From Prevotella sp. (GTDB lineage: Bacteria > Bacteroidota > Bacteroidia > Bacteroidales > Bacteroidaceae), in the NCBI GenBank assembly GCA_022511065.1, contig JAFLSG010000009.1, forward strand, positions 1 through 54,664: a DNA stretch of 54,664 nucleotides, in the 5' to 3' direction. How positions within the stretch are numbered: position 1 is the stretch's first letter; each line of letters begins with the position of its first letter. Positions 26,646-36,715 of this stretch are shown piece by piece. The notes under the pieces are model-generated. The model worked only from the letters and a program-made list of their open reading frames with translations. It was not told the origin of the DNA and did no database searches. Both the position numbers and the translations under genes were made by a program.

Positions 26646-27563
26646 ATGTGGTTGATATTGGCATTCATGTCGGCAGCGTTGTTAGGCTGCTATGACTCAT
26701 TCAAGAAGCAGGCGTTGCGGGGTAATGCGGTGATTCCTGTATTGTTTCTTAACACCCTGTTTTCATCTTTGATTTTCCTGCCGTTCATCGTGCTGAGCGG
26801 TGCAACGAATATGCTCGACGGGGGCATCTTTCACGTTGGGAGCGGCGGATGGGAGATGCATAAGTACATCGTACTGAAGGCACTTATCGTGTTGTCAAGC
26901 TGGATTTTAGGCTACTTCGGTATGAAGCACTTGCCGCTGACGATTGTGGGCCCCATCAACGCCACTCGCCCCGTAATGGTGCTTGTTGGCGCATTGCTTG
27001 TGTTTGGCGAGCGGTTGAATGGTTGGCAATGGATTGGTGTGCTGCTTGCGGTGGCATCTTTCCTGATGCTCAGCAGGAGCGGGAAAAAGGAGGGCATCGA
27101 CTTCAAGCACGACCACTGGATATACATGATTGTGGGTGCTGCGGCACTTGGGGCGGTGAGCGGATTGTATGACAAATATCTGATGGCGCCCGTGGAGAGT
27201 GGAGGCGTAGGGCTGGACAGGATGATGGTGCAGTCGTGGTACAACATCTACCAGTGTGCGATGATGGGGGCGATGCTCGTTTTGCTCTGGTGGCCAAAAC
27301 GCAAGGAAACCACACCGTTCCATTGGTCGTGGTCGATTCTTGGCGTGAGCCTTTTCCTTTCGGCGGCCGATTTCATGTATTTCTATTCGCTGAGTCTGCC
27401 TGCCGCGATGATATCCATCGTGTCAATGGTGCGCAGAGGGAGTGTCATCGTGAGTTTCCTATTTGGCGCGGTGATATTCCATGAGAAAAATCTGAAGGCG
27501 AAGGCGTTTGATTTGGCATTGGTGCTGTTGGGTATGGTGTTCCTCTATATTGGAAGTAGATAG
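26646..27563 (+). CDS. DMT-superfamily (EamA-like) transporter
   Basis: Inner-membrane protein of 305 residues with about ten hydrophobic segments in two halves, as in drug/metabolite transporters of the EamA type. The first half contains GPINATRPVMVLVGALLVFGERL, the second FGAVIFHEKNLKAKAFDLALVLLGMVFLYIGS, the typical end-of-repeat pattern. Substrate is not predictable. It lies 59 bases after truA and could be the last gene of that transcript. It is convergent with the tamB-like gene. Confidence 0.78.
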   Translation: MWLILAFMSAALLGCYDSFKKQALRGNAVIPVLFLNTLFSSLIFLPFIVLSGATNMLDGGIFHVGSGGWEMHKYIVLKALIVLSSWILGYFGMKHLPLTIVGPINATRPVMVLVGALLVFGERLNGWQWIGVLLAVASFLMLSRSGKKEGIDFKHDHWIYMIVGAAALGAVSGLYDKYLMAPVESGGVGLDRMMVQSWYNIYQCAMMGAMLVLLWWPKRKETTPFHWSWSILGVSLFLSAADFMYFYSLSLPAAMISIVSMVRRGSVIVSFLFGAVIFHEKNLKAKAFDLALVLLGMVFLYIGSR

Positions 27564-27564
27564 T

Positions 27565-27656
27565 AGGCTGATTAGTGGAATAAGATGCCTTTTTATTTGC
27601 GTAACCAGCCTACTTATTTGAATAATCAGGCTGGTTAGCAGGATAAGATGCCTGCT
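27565..27656. repeat. Direct and inverted repeats between convergent genes
   Basis: Two direct copies of a 26-base unit (27565-27590 and 27628-27653, four mismatches, starting AGGCTGRTTAG and ending ATAAGATGCCT) surround an inverted repeat with ten paired bases (27602-27611/27628-27637). A second small hairpin lies at 27637-27642/27651-27656. The site between convergent genes suggests transcription termination in both directions, although no good T-tract follows either stem. Confidence 0.55.
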
Positions 27657-27694
27657 TATTAAGGGCTGCGGACTATTTAGCCGCGCATGCCATT

Positions 27695-30600
27695 CTATTC
27701 CTTCTTCCGCTTTTTCTTTTGCTTCTTCGTGCTGCCCTTCCGAGTGGTGAAAAGGTCACGAATGCCATTGAAATCCTTTTTCATGATAAGACCGACACCC
27801 TGCGTGTTGAGTGAGGAACGGGTGAAGTAGCGGTCATTCGTCTGGTTATAGACCTTCAGGGCGAGGTTGCCGTTGGGGTATAGCAGGTATTGGATGTCAA
27901 AGTCGCCGATAAACGACGGATTGGCTTGCGTGGCATTGTCACGATAACCGAACTGACCATTGAGCAGCAGGCGGTTGTTGAGCATACGGCCGTTGATGAT
28001 ACCCTCGTATTCCGCGTTGTGCCAACCTTCGTTTCCTGTGGAAATATTGGCTCCGAAATTCCAGTTGTCGCTTTTGATGATGTTTCCGAGCAGGGTGTTA
28101 ATCTGCGTGGAGAGCGTGCCAGAGAGGAAGCTCTGCATCGCAAGCGAGGTCTGGTCTTGCTGCTCCGTGCCAGAGTTGTTGTTGCCTTGGTTATAGAAGC
28201 GCCCGATACCGAGCAGATAGACGACTTGCTGATTCATTTCCTGCTGCCCGTTGATGACAGAGCGCACCATTTGCTGCTCGTCGGCATTCACGTTGGGCAT
28301 CTCAAGGTCGAAATCCACTTTGGGAGCGTTTGGCTGTCCACCGATGTTCATCAGGCAGTTCACGCGGATGGAGTTGTTGGTGAAAGAGTTGCCGATGTTC
28401 AGGTCGGAGAGGCTCACGCCACTGACGGTATAGACCGCTTGCAGATTAAGTGCCGCGTTGTATGGATCACCGCCGAATATGATGGTGCCGCCGGGATTGA
28501 ACGTGAAGTTTTTCTTGATGATGTTCTGTATCGTGATGTCGTATGTGCCGTGATCCACAGTGTATGTGCCGAACATATTGAATGCGCCCTTATTGTGAAA
28601 GGTGGCTCGGATGACACCATCGCCGTTGAGCGTGATGTAGTCATTCGTGTTGGCATCCATCAGCAATCTCAGCGTGGCTTCGGGCGTGGTGTTCACGAGA
28701 AAGTTGATATAGATGTCCGTATCGGCAAATCGCTCAGGATTGACGTTCTCTTTCAGGTTGGAAAGGCTTGGCGCTGTCGCCTCATCCTCCACACCCCATT
28801 CTATGAACTCCTGCTTGGAGATAGCATCGGGATTGGCGGCATTATAGACGAACACCGAATTTTTCTGTGGGGTTACGTTGCAGTCGATGGTAACCTCACG
28901 TGGGCGGCCTTGAATAGCCACGTCGCCCGAAGCATACACCGTGCCGTAGAAGGTAGATTCCCCAAAATCCTGAAAATCATACGCCAACAGATTATCAGCC
29001 TCCACATAGAGGTCAAAGGTAAGGTTAGTGAGGTGCTGATGATGGATGCCACCGGAGAGGATGCCCGGATTGCCGTCCTTGTCATACACGACCATGTGCC
29101 GAAGTTCAATCTCGTCGGGAATCATCACCACCGTGTCGCGGCGAAGTTCATAGGTAGTGTTCAGTGGGGTGACTGAAGCCTCGCCATCCACGACCAACTG
29201 CCCCGTGAGGTTGATGTTATCGAGCGTACCCGCCAGACGGAGGTCACCAGTGGCATTGCCGGTGATGCTACTGAGGAAACTGCTCGTGAAGTTGTGCATG
29301 AAGTCGATATGAGTGCCCCTCGCATAAATGCCAAGGTCGATAGTGTTATGGGGAGGTGATACGAAACCCTTGATAATCGTCTGAGCATCCTCGCCGTCAT
29401 CTGCCGTCGCATCAATATCTATCTGCTTTTCCTCCTGATTCCATTGCACGTTGGCGTGAAGCGTACCCATCCGCCCGCGCTCAAACTTGAAATCGTGTAC
29501 ATCTAACCGGGCATTGGCAGCAAAGTCGCTGAACAGCGAGGAAACATAAGCCTTGCCAGTCGCCTTACCGCTGAATTCCACGGAATGGAAGTTCACGAGG
29601 TCGAGAATATACCCGACTTCCACCTCATTCAAGTCTATGGCGAGCATATCATTGGGACGCTTGGAGGCGATGCCGTCTATCAAGATGTGCTGCTGCCCTT
29701 GCTTGATGGCAAAGTGATCCACCACCAGATGATTCTCATGGTAGAGAATGGCAGCTGGCTCCACGCTCCATTTCTCATTATTAAGAATAAGGTGTGAAGG
29801 GATGATGCGAATCAGCGCCTCAGACTTTCCGTCAGTATTCTTATAGAACTGCATCACGCTGTTCACCTGTCCGCTCATCCGTTGATTCTCTTGATGATTG
29901 TCCCAGGCGAGCGAGGCGGAAAGATTGTTGTGGATGGCGTGCGAAAGCAGGGTGATATCCATCTGCTGACCATTATCCATCCGCTTGGTGACATCTACGT
30001 TGCATTTAAGTGTATCCGCAGGGGTGGTAACGTGAATGCTGCCATCGGAATACCACGAACCGTTGTAGGCAAAGGAGGGGATATCGCCGTCAAGATAGAC
30101 TTCACGGGTATTATCATTCACGCGGGCGGTCAGCGTGAGCGGATGCTGAAGCGTGAGGTCTATCCCCAAGAGCCTTTGCAGCCAATCGCTTTTGCTCATC
30201 AGCAGCCGTAGGTTGAAATTGTTATCCGTGCTATTGTCTTGCTTGGGCAAGCCGGGCAGGGTAGGGAGTTTTGAACCTACGATGTTGGTGATGCTTTGCG
30301 CAAGCGTGCCGTAGTCGAATGTGCCTTTCAACTCTGCATCGGCAAAATCACTTTTGAGACTCACGAAATGGATGCCTTCGTCGTAGCCTGACGCAATATT
30401 CAGATTATTAAGGAAATAGGGCTGCCCATCGTCTGCTCCCGTCATCGTGAAACTACTGATGCGGATGTTGCCCGTGGCATCGTTGAGATTCGTGGCGGTG
30501 AAATCGGCATCAAGTTGTGTAGAGAATTTTGCATCCCCCCATTTGTCGGTCAGTTTAGTGGCTGATGGGCTGAAATGACTGACCTCTCCCTTCAGTTTGA

Positions 30601-32134
30601 TGCGCTTTTTCTTACCATTTTCCTCTGCAAACACATCGTCAGCAACCTCACCCTCCAATTGTGCTGTCAGGTTAGGGTCGCCAATGGTCAGTTGTCCGGC
30701 AATGGTGGATTGCTGATAACTACCGTTCAGCACAATGTTTTGATAGGTGTAGTCATTGTATTCCAATCGGCTCACTTCACCCACGGCAGTCATATCTGGG
30801 TGTTGTCTGTCCGTCCATTTCCCTTTGATGGAGACATTCGTGGCAAACTCGCCCAACTTTTCATTATCAAGAATCTGCCCAAGATTGAAGGCTTCCGTCT
30901 CTACATTGCCATCAAATTGTTGGTCGGCCGCCATGTTGAATTGCAGACTGACCTCACCGGCACCCGTCTGCACCAGACTATGCAAGGATGTCTCTCCCTG
31001 CAAATCCCTGTCAAACGTGCCGTTCATCTGTATGTTGCCCAATCGGGTAAGTTCTTGAGGCAGTTGGTAGATATTCTTGGAAATGAAATCAATTGTGGCA
31101 TCCGAGAGAGTAAGGTTATTCATCTGCAAATGCCACGCAGGGCGCTGATTCCAGTTCTCTACCCAACCACTCACATCAATGTCAATATCTCGTTGTTCCG
31201 TGGCAATCGTAAGTTGCGGAATGGTCAGTTCATGGGCAGTCCCATTGAAGTAAGTGGTTATCTCAATCTGCTTCTGGAAATTCTTTAGCGAAGGCTCGAA
31301 ACCCCTTAAATCTGAGAGCGTAACGTGGCTGTCATTGATAGCGCCTGAATAGGTGAGTGTCTCGGCGTTAAATCCATTTTTGCCAAAGGCATAATGTGCG
31401 GAAATGGTGTCCGTCTGCAGCAATGAGTTTGGCATCTGCAACTTGAAGTTGGTCAATAATGCCTTTTGCTTCCCTGCCTCTAAATGGAAGGTCAGGTGCT
31501 TGACTTTCAATGCCGATTGCTCCTCAAATGTCAGTCGCTTTACATTCAGATTAAGCGAGTCGTCAGTCAGTGTCCATAGGTTGATATGCGCAGACAATTC
31601 GCTGACAGCAATGTGAGCCAATGAAAAACGATAGGGTGTCTTCGGCTTGTCATATTCATCGTATGCGATGCTTGAACGGCGCATGATAAAGGAATTGATG
31701 CGCAGATCAAGGGGCGTATGGCTCGTTGTGTCCTTGGAAGCAAGCGAGTCAAGCACAAACTGAAAGTTTGGTTTCGCTTTGGCGTGCTGTTTGTAGAGTT
31801 TGAGATGCGCGCCGAACAACTGAGCAGATGAGATGGAGATTTTTCCTTCCGTCAGCGGCAGCACATCAATCTTTGCCGAAAGACGAGATACGCGGAGCAT
31901 TTTCTTTCCTTGCTGGTCAAGGATGGTCACATCGTCGATGATGATACGGTTGAGGAATCCGAGATTGACACTCCCGATGCTGACCTGCGTGCCCAGCTTC
32001 TGCTGCACCGCCCCCGCCACTTTCCTTCCAATAAAGGATTGTGCCGCCGGCAGATGAGCAAGCCCCATAAGTGTCAGATTAAGGAGTATGACACCCCAGA
32101 TGGTCCAGCTTATTAGTTGTTTGAGTATCTTCAC
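27695..32134 (-). CDS. TamB-like translocation/assembly module protein
   Basis: Very large envelope protein of about 1479 residues. TamB/AsmA-like proteins span the periplasm as a beta-groove and help lipid transport or outer-membrane protein assembly. An N-terminal membrane anchor (IWGVILLNLTLMGLAHL) is followed by an AsmA-like region (NRIIIDDVTILDQQGKKML), a long repetitive beta-rich body and the C-terminal DUF490/TamB domain (about the last 400 residues, including GTYTVDHGTYDITIQ and FLSGTLSTQINTLLG). It ends in a lysine-rich tail. The frame runs on to an ATG at 32299, but a -7 box at 32215-32208 lies downstream of that codon. The GTG at 32134 just before the membrane anchor is preferred, and the start is uncertain. 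No tamA lies nearby. Confidence 0.85.
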   Translation of the reverse strand: MKILKQLISWTIWGVILLNLTLMGLAHLPAAQSFIGRKVAGAVQQKLGTQVSIGSVNLGFLNRIIIDDVTILDQQGKKMLRVSRLSAKIDVLPLTEGKISISSAQLFGAHLKLYKQHAKAKPNFQFVLDSLASKDTTSHTPLDLRINSFIMRRSSIAYDEYDKPKTPYRFSLAHIAVSELSAHINLWTLTDDSLNLNVKRLTFEEQSALKVKHLTFHLEAGKQKALLTNFKLQMPNSLLQTDTISAHYAFGKNGFNAETLTYSGAINDSHVTLSDLRGFEPSLKNFQKQIEITTYFNGTAHELTIPQLTIATEQRDIDIDVSGWVENWNQRPAWHLQMNNLTLSDATIDFISKNIYQLPQELTRLGNIQMNGTFDRDLQGETSLHSLVQTGAGEVSLQFNMAADQQFDGNVETEAFNLGQILDNEKLGEFATNVSIKGKWTDRQHPDMTAVGEVSRLEYNDYTYQNIVLNGSYQQSTIAGQLTIGDPNLTAQLEGEVADDVFAEENGKKKRIKLKGEVSHFSPSATKLTDKWGDAKFSTQLDADFTATNLNDATGNIRISSFTMTGADDGQPYFLNNLNIASGYDEGIHFVSLKSDFADAELKGTFDYGTLAQSITNIVGSKLPTLPGLPKQDNSTDNNFNLRLLMSKSDWLQRLLGIDLTLQHPLTLTARVNDNTREVYLDGDIPSFAYNGSWYSDGSIHVTTPADTLKCNVDVTKRMDNGQQMDITLLSHAIHNNLSASLAWDNHQENQRMSGQVNSVMQFYKNTDGKSEALIRIIPSHLILNNEKWSVEPAAILYHENHLVVDHFAIKQGQQHILIDGIASKRPNDMLAIDLNEVEVGYILDLVNFHSVEFSGKATGKAYVSSLFSDFAANARLDVHDFKFERGRMGTLHANVQWNQEEKQIDIDATADDGEDAQTIIKGFVSPPHNTIDLGIYARGTHIDFMHNFTSSFLSSITGNATGDLRLAGTLDNINLTGQLVVDGEASVTPLNTTYELRRDTVVMIPDEIELRHMVVYDKDGNPGILSGGIHHQHLTNLTFDLYVEADNLLAYDFQDFGESTFYGTVYASGDVAIQGRPREVTIDCNVTPQKNSVFVYNAANPDAISKQEFIEWGVEDEATAPSLSNLKENVNPERFADTDIYINFLVNTTPEATLRLLMDANTNDYITLNGDGVIRATFHNKGAFNMFGTYTVDHGTYDITIQNIIKKNFTFNPGGTIIFGGDPYNAALNLQAVYTVSGVSLSDLNIGNSFTNNSIRVNCLMNIGGQPNAPKVDFDLEMPNVNADEQQMVRSVINGQQEMNQQVVYLLGIGRFYNQGNNNSGTEQQDQTSLAMQSFLSGTLSTQINTLLGNIIKSDNWNFGANISTGNEGWHNAEYEGIINGRMLNNRLLLNGQFGYRDNATQANPSFIGDFDIQYLLYPNGNLALKVYNQTNDRYFTRSSLNTQGVGLIMKKDFNGIRDLFTTRKGSTKKQKKKRKKE

Positions 32135-32207
32135 CGAGAAAGTTTCTAAACCTGATGATTTGTCAGTCCGATATTGCAAATGATTTCCATTTGTCGGAAT
32201 TATTTTG

Positions 32208-32215
32208 CAAAAGTA
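32208..32215 (-). promoter_or_regulatory. -7 promoter box of the tamB-like gene
   Basis: On the minus strand TACTTTTG at 32215-32208 fits TAnnTTTG and lies 73 bases before the GTG at 32134. No clear -33 TTTG is seen. Confidence 0.45.
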
Positions 32216-32252
32216 CGACAAAATATCTGGATAATATAATATTTCTGAAGAA

Positions 32253-32288
32253 TTTGATGCATATCTACTTAAATTTTTAGTAATTTTG
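32253..32288 (+). promoter_or_regulatory. Promoter of the nqr operon
   Basis: TAATTTTG at 32281-32288 ends 40 bases before the nqrA ATG. A TTTG at 32253-32256 lies 24 bases upstream, a little far for a -33 element. Confidence 0.5.
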
Positions 32289-32328
32289 CGGTCGTACATT
32301 GCAACTAATTAATCAAAGTCTTATATAA

Positions 32329-33669
32329 ATGGCAAATGTTATCAAATTGCGCAAAGGCTTGGACATCAAACTGAAAGGAAAGGCAGAGGAGACGAAAATC
32401 CGCCTGAAATCCAACGGCAAGTATGCACTCGTGCCGGATGATTTTGAGGGAGTTACTCCGAAAGTCGTTGTCCGTGAGGGAGATAAAGTCAAGGCCGGGG
32501 ATGCTTTGTTTGTCAATAAGCAATATCCCGAAGTGAAGTTTGCCTCGCCTGTGAGCGGTACGGTGACCGCCGTTGTGCGTGGTGAGCGCAGGAAAGTGCT
32601 CTGCGTGAAAGTGGATGCCGATGCCCAGCAGAGTTATGTGGATTTCGGCAAAAAAGATGTCAGCCATCTGGATGGAAAGGCGGTGGTAGAGGCATTGCTT
32701 GAAGCTGGTCTTTTCGGTTATATCGACCAGCTGCCTTATGCCGTTTCCACTAACCCTACCACACAGCCAAAGGCTATCTTCGTGTCAGCCTTGCGTGACA
32801 AGCCGCTGGCAGCAGATTTCGAGTTTGAGGTGAAAGGGCAAGAGGCTGATTTCCAGACGGGTCTGACTGCTCTCTCCAAGATAGCCAAGACGTATCTCGG
32901 CGTTGGGGTTGGCTCGGCATTGGAGTCGATGAAGGATGTAGAAGTGAATGTTTTTGATGGCCCGTGCCCCGCAGGTAACGTAGGCGTGCAGGTGAATCAT
33001 CTCTGCCCAGTAAATAAAGGTGAGGTGGTGTGGACGGTGGATCCTACTGCCGTGCTTTTCTTCGGTCGCCTATTTAATACGGGAAAGGTGAACCTGACGC
33101 GCACCGTGGCACTTGTTGGTAGCGAGATTAAATCGCCTGCCTACGTGGATATGCTTGTGGGCGAAGAACTTGCAACGCTATTAAGCAATAGTTATGATGC
33201 TGGAAAACGTGTCCGCATCATCAACGGTAATGTGCTGACAGGCAAGCCCACCACGAAGGATGGCTATTTGGGTGCCCACACCAGTGAGATTACCGTGATT
33301 CCTGAAGGTGATGATGCCGACGAGATGCTTGGTTGGATTTTGCCGCGTTTCAAGCAGTTCTCGGTGAATCGTAGTTATTTCTCTTGGTTGCTTGGCAAGA
33401 AAGAGTATGCACTTGATGCTCGTGTGAAGGGCGGTGAGCGTCACATGATTATGAGCGGTGAGTATGATAAGGTGCTTCCGATGGATATTTATGGTGAATA
33501 TCTCATCAAGGCCATCATCACCGGTGATATTGATAGGCAAGAGCAGTTGGGTATCTACGAGATTTCGCCAGAAGACTTTGCTTTGGCGGAGTTTGTAGAT
33601 TCCTCTAAGTTGGAATTGCAGCGCATTGTTCGCGAAGGACTGAATGTATTACGTAAAGAAAACGCATAG
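32329..33669 (+). CDS. nqrA: Na+-translocating NADH:quinone reductase subunit A
   Basis: Peripheral cytoplasmic subunit of Na+-NQR, the six-subunit enzyme that passes electrons from NADH to quinone while pumping Na+ out. The 446-residue product has the NqrA start VIKLRKGLDIKLKG, the biotinyl/barrel-like part PKVVVREGDKVKAGDALF, and GPCPAGNVGVQVNHLCP in the middle. It is the first gene of nqrABCDEF, in the standard order, with a two-base gap to nqrB. Confidence 0.96.
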   Translation: MANVIKLRKGLDIKLKGKAEETKIRLKSNGKYALVPDDFEGVTPKVVVREGDKVKAGDALFVNKQYPEVKFASPVSGTVTAVVRGERRKVLCVKVDADAQQSYVDFGKKDVSHLDGKAVVEALLEAGLFGYIDQLPYAVSTNPTTQPKAIFVSALRDKPLAADFEFEVKGQEADFQTGLTALSKIAKTYLGVGVGSALESMKDVEVNVFDGPCPAGNVGVQVNHLCPVNKGEVVWTVDPTAVLFFGRLFNTGKVNLTRTVALVGSEIKSPAYVDMLVGEELATLLSNSYDAGKRVRIINGNVLTGKPTTKDGYLGAHTSEITVIPEGDDADEMLGWILPRFKQFSVNRSYFSWLLGKKEYALDARVKGGERHMIMSGEYDKVLPMDIYGEYLIKAIITGDIDRQEQLGIYEISPEDFALAEFVDSSKLELQRIVREGLNVLRKENA

Positions 33670-33671
33670 TT

Positions 33672-34832
33672 ATGTCTATATTAAGGAATTATCTGAATAA
33701 GATCAAGCCGAATTTTGAAGAGGGTGGGAAGCTACACGCTTTCCGTTCCGTCTTTGACGGCTTTGAGACTTTCCTCTATGTGCCCAACGACACAGCGAGG
33801 AGCGGCGTGAACATTCACGACTCGATAGACTCGAAGCGCATTATGAGTATGGTGGTCATCGCACTGATGCCTGCCATGTTGTTCGGTATGTATAATGTGG
33901 GTTATCAGAACTATCTGGCTGCCGGCACGCTTGAGAGCGCAAGTTTCATGGAAATCTTCTGCTATGGTTTCCTCGCGGTGCTTCCCAAGATTCTTGTCAG
34001 TTACATTGTCGGTCTCGGCATTGAGTTTGCTTGGGCGCAATGGAAAGGCGAGGAGATTCAAGAGGGTTATCTCGTCAGTGGTATCCTCATTCCGCTGATT
34101 GTGCCGATAGGCTGTCCGCTCTGGATGCTTGCCTTGGCATGCGCATTCTCGGTTATTTTCTGCAAGGAAATCTTTGGCGGTACGGGTATGAACATCTTCA
34201 ACCCTGCCATTGCCGCTCGAATGTTCCTGTTCTTCTCCTATCCCTCGAAAATGACAGGTGACACCATCTGGGTGGCTCGTGACACGATTTTCGGACTTGG
34301 AAACACATTGCCCGATGGCTTTACGACCGCTACGCCACTCGGTCAGATTGCGCAGGGTGTTACGCCTGACGCATCGATGCTGGATATGGTTATCGGTTTG
34401 ATACCAGGCTCTATCGGAGAGACTTCAGTTATTGCAATAGCCATCGGTGCCGTGATTCTGCTTTGGACGGGTATCGCATCGTGGCGCACAATGCTCTTTG
34501 TCTTTGTGGGTGGTGCGCTGATGTCGTTCATCTTCCACAAGACGGGTATGTCTCCGCTGACTACCACTGACCATTTTGTGATGGGTGGCTTCGCTTTCGG
34601 TGCCGTCTTTATGGCAACCGACCCCGTAACTTCTTGCCGTACCATGACAGGACAGTATATCTATGGTTTCCTTATTGGTGCGATGGCGGTGATTATCCGC
34701 GTGATGAACGCTGGCTATCCAGAGGGTATGATGCTCGCCATCTTCTTTGGCAATATGATTGCCCCGACGATTGACCACTTTGTCGTGGAGCGTAATATCT
34801 CGAAACGATTGAAGAGAGGAGGTACAAGATGA
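33672..34832 (+). CDS. nqrB: Na+-NQR subunit B
   Basis: Integral membrane subunit of 386 residues, about ten membrane segments, carrying a covalent FMN and riboflavin and forming part of the Na+ path. The FMN-binding threonine motif is seen as FTTATPLG, with Thr221 the likely attachment site. GGTGMNIFNPAIAARMFLFFSYP is a further family mark. The stop overlaps the nqrC start by four bases (ATGA). Confidence 0.96.
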   Translation: MSILRNYLNKIKPNFEEGGKLHAFRSVFDGFETFLYVPNDTARSGVNIHDSIDSKRIMSMVVIALMPAMLFGMYNVGYQNYLAAGTLESASFMEIFCYGFLAVLPKILVSYIVGLGIEFAWAQWKGEEIQEGYLVSGILIPLIVPIGCPLWMLALACAFSVIFCKEIFGGTGMNIFNPAIAARMFLFFSYPSKMTGDTIWVARDTIFGLGNTLPDGFTTATPLGQIAQGVTPDASMLDMVIGLIPGSIGETSVIAIAIGAVILLWTGIASWRTMLFVFVGGALMSFIFHKTGMSPLTTTDHFVMGGFAFGAVFMATDPVTSCRTMTGQYIYGFLIGAMAVIIRVMNAGYPEGMMLAIFFGNMIAPTIDHFVVERNISKRLKRGGTR

Positions 34833-35464
34833 AACTGAACACGAACTCGAATTCATACATTATTATATATAGTGCGGTGCTTGTCATCGTCGTTGCATTC
34901 CTGCTTGCATTCGTCTTTCAGGCGTTGAAGCCTATGCAGGATGCTAACGTGGCACTTGACGTGAAAAAGCAGGTACTTTATTCGCTTAACATACGTGGTC
35001 TTGACGGTAAGGAGGCTGAAGAAAAATATGCCGAGGTCGTGAAGACGGAAGTGGAGGCAGAAGGCTTGACCTATTACGGTTGCGAAGTCGATGGCCAGAT
35101 TAAGTATGTGTTCCCTCTGAAGGGTATGGGACTCTGGGGTGGCATCAGCGGTTTTATCTCCGTTGATGACGATTTGAACACCGTCTATGGCGCATATTTC
35201 AACCATGAGAGTGAGACGGCTGGTCTTGGTGCCGAGATTAAGGACTCGCAAGAGTGGCAAGAGCGTTTCCGTGGAAAGAAGATTCAGGACGCTGACGGCA
35301 ATATAGTTCTCGCCGTAGTGAAAAAAGTGGATAATCCCGCATCACAGGTGGATGCCGTTACGGGCGCAACGCTCACCTCTGACGGCGTGAGCGCGATGCT
35401 TCAGGATTGTCTGGCAAAGTATATCAACCTCTTTAAAAAGAACGGACATGGCATTATTCAGTAA
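34829..35464 (+). CDS. nqrC: Na+-NQR subunit C
   Basis: Subunit of 211 residues with one N-terminal membrane helix and a periplasmic FMN-binding domain. The flavin attachment motif appears as VTGATLTSDGV near residue 180, its threonine forming the phosphoester bond to FMN. MGLWGGISGFISVD is also characteristic. Its end overlaps the start of nqrD by 17 bases (35448-35464). Confidence 0.95.
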   Translation: MKLNTNSNSYIIIYSAVLVIVVAFLLAFVFQALKPMQDANVALDVKKQVLYSLNIRGLDGKEAEEKYAEVVKTEVEAEGLTYYGCEVDGQIKYVFPLKGMGLWGGISGFISVDDDLNTVYGAYFNHESETAGLGAEIKDSQEWQERFRGKKIQDADGNIVLAVVKKVDNPASQVDAVTGATLTSDGVSAMLQDCLAKYINLFKKNGHGIIQ

Positions 35465-36071
35465 ACAAAACAAAGAGGTTTTTACCAATCCGTTGAACCT
35501 CGACCATCCGATACTTGGGCAAGTGCTCGGCATCTGCTCGGCACTCGCCGTCACCTCGCAATTGAAGCCTGCCATCGTGATGGGTCTCGCCGTGACGGTT
35601 ATCACGGCATTCTCAAATGTGATTATCTCCATCATCCGCAATACGATTCCCAACCGCATCCGCATCGTGGTGCAATTGGTGGTTGTGGCGGCTCTCGTAA
35701 CCATCGTGTCGCAGGTGCTGAAAGCCTTTGCATACGATGTGAGCGTGCAGCTGAGTGTGTATGTGGGATTGATTATTACTAACTGCATCCTGATGGGTCG
35801 CTTGGAGGCATTCGCAATGATGAACAAACCCTGGCCTTCGTTTCTCGACGGCGTTGGTAATGGTCTCGGCTATGCGATGATTCTCGTAATCGTCGGCGGT
35901 GTCCGCGAATTTTTCGGGCGCGGTTCGCTTTTAGGATTTCAGATTATCCCCGACGGATGCTATGGTTTTGGCTATGTGAACAATGGTATGATGACGATGC
36001 CCGCCATGGCACTCATCCTCGTGGGTTGTGTGATATGGGTTCATCGTGCATATTTTTACAAGGAGAAATAA
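35448..36071 (+). CDS. nqrD: Na+-NQR subunit D
   Basis: Membrane subunit of 207 residues with six hydrophobic segments; with NqrE it forms the inner membrane pair that carries a shared iron centre and an inverted-repeat fold. LDHPILGQVLGICSALAVTSQL and ITNCILMGRLEAFAMMN are the conserved half-helix segments, each with a cysteine. Translation starts inside nqrC (17-base overlap). Confidence 0.95.
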   Translation: MALFSKQNKEVFTNPLNLDHPILGQVLGICSALAVTSQLKPAIVMGLAVTVITAFSNVIISIIRNTIPNRIRIVVQLVVVAALVTIVSQVLKAFAYDVSVQLSVYVGLIITNCILMGRLEAFAMMNKPWPSFLDGVGNGLGYAMILVIVGGVREFFGRGSLLGFQIIPDGCYGFGYVNNGMMTMPAMALILVGCVIWVHRAYFYKEK

Positions 36072-36082
36072 AGGTATAGGAT

Positions 36083-36709
36083 ATGGAACACGCAATAAGT
36101 TTATTCTTCCGTTCTGTCTTTGTTGACAATATGATCTTTGCCTTCTTCCTCGGCATGTGTTCCTACCTTGCCGTGTCGAAGACCGTGAAGACTTCCCTTG
36201 GGCTGGGACTGGCCGTCACTTTCGTGCTTGCCGTCACCGTCCCCGTCAATTACTTGCTTCAGACAAAGGTACTTGGGGCAGATTGCCTTGTGGAAGGGGT
36301 GGATTTGAGTTATCTTTCTTTCATTCTTTTCATCGCCGTGATTGCCGGCATGGTGCAGTTGGTTGAGATGACCGTGGAGAAATATTCGCCGTCGCTCTAT
36401 GCGGCGCTGGGTATTTTCTTGCCGCTGATTGCCGTGAACTGCGCCATCATGGGTGCCTCGTTGTTCATGCAACAGCGCATATTGCTCGACCCTGACAATT
36501 CGCAGGCTATCACTTCCGTGTGGGACGCCATCGTCTATGGCATCGGCTCTGGCCTTGGATGGACGATTGCCATCGTGGCAATGGGTGCTATCCGCGAAAA
36601 GATGCAGTACAGTGATGTGCCCAAGCCCTTGCAGGGACTTGGCATCGTGTTCATCACCGTGGGACTGATGGCGATGGCAATGATGTGTTTCTCCGGACTT
36701 AATATATAA
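36083..36709 (+). CDS. nqrE: Na+-NQR subunit E
   Basis: Membrane subunit of 208 residues, homologous to NqrD. It has [28 protein letters not shown] near the start and [15 protein letters not shown] in the middle, each with the conserved cysteine of the shared iron centre. It lies 11 bases after nqrD and six before nqrF. Confidence 0.95.
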   Translation: MEHAISLFFRSVFVDNMIFAFFLGMCSYLAVSKTVKTSLGLGLAVTFVLAVTVPVNYLLQTKVLGADCLVEGVDLSYLSFILFIAVIAGMVQLVEMTVEKYSPSLYAALGIFLPLIAVNCAIMGASLFMQQRILLDPDNSQAITSVWDAIVYGIGSGLGWTIAIVAMGAIREKMQYSDVPKPLQGLGIVFITVGLMAMAMMCFSGLNI

Positions 36710-36715
36710 TAAGGT

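Noticed and set aside
27890..29176. Long open frame of 428 codons on the plus strand inside the tamB-like gene
   Set aside because: It lies antisense to a clearly coding gene with recognisable domains, has no family motif and no promoter; it follows from the codon pattern of the real gene.
32135..32299. N-terminal extension of the tamB-like protein from ATG 32299
   Set aside because: The extra 55 residues precede the membrane anchor, resemble nothing, and a promoter box lies downstream of that ATG; kept only as an alternative start.
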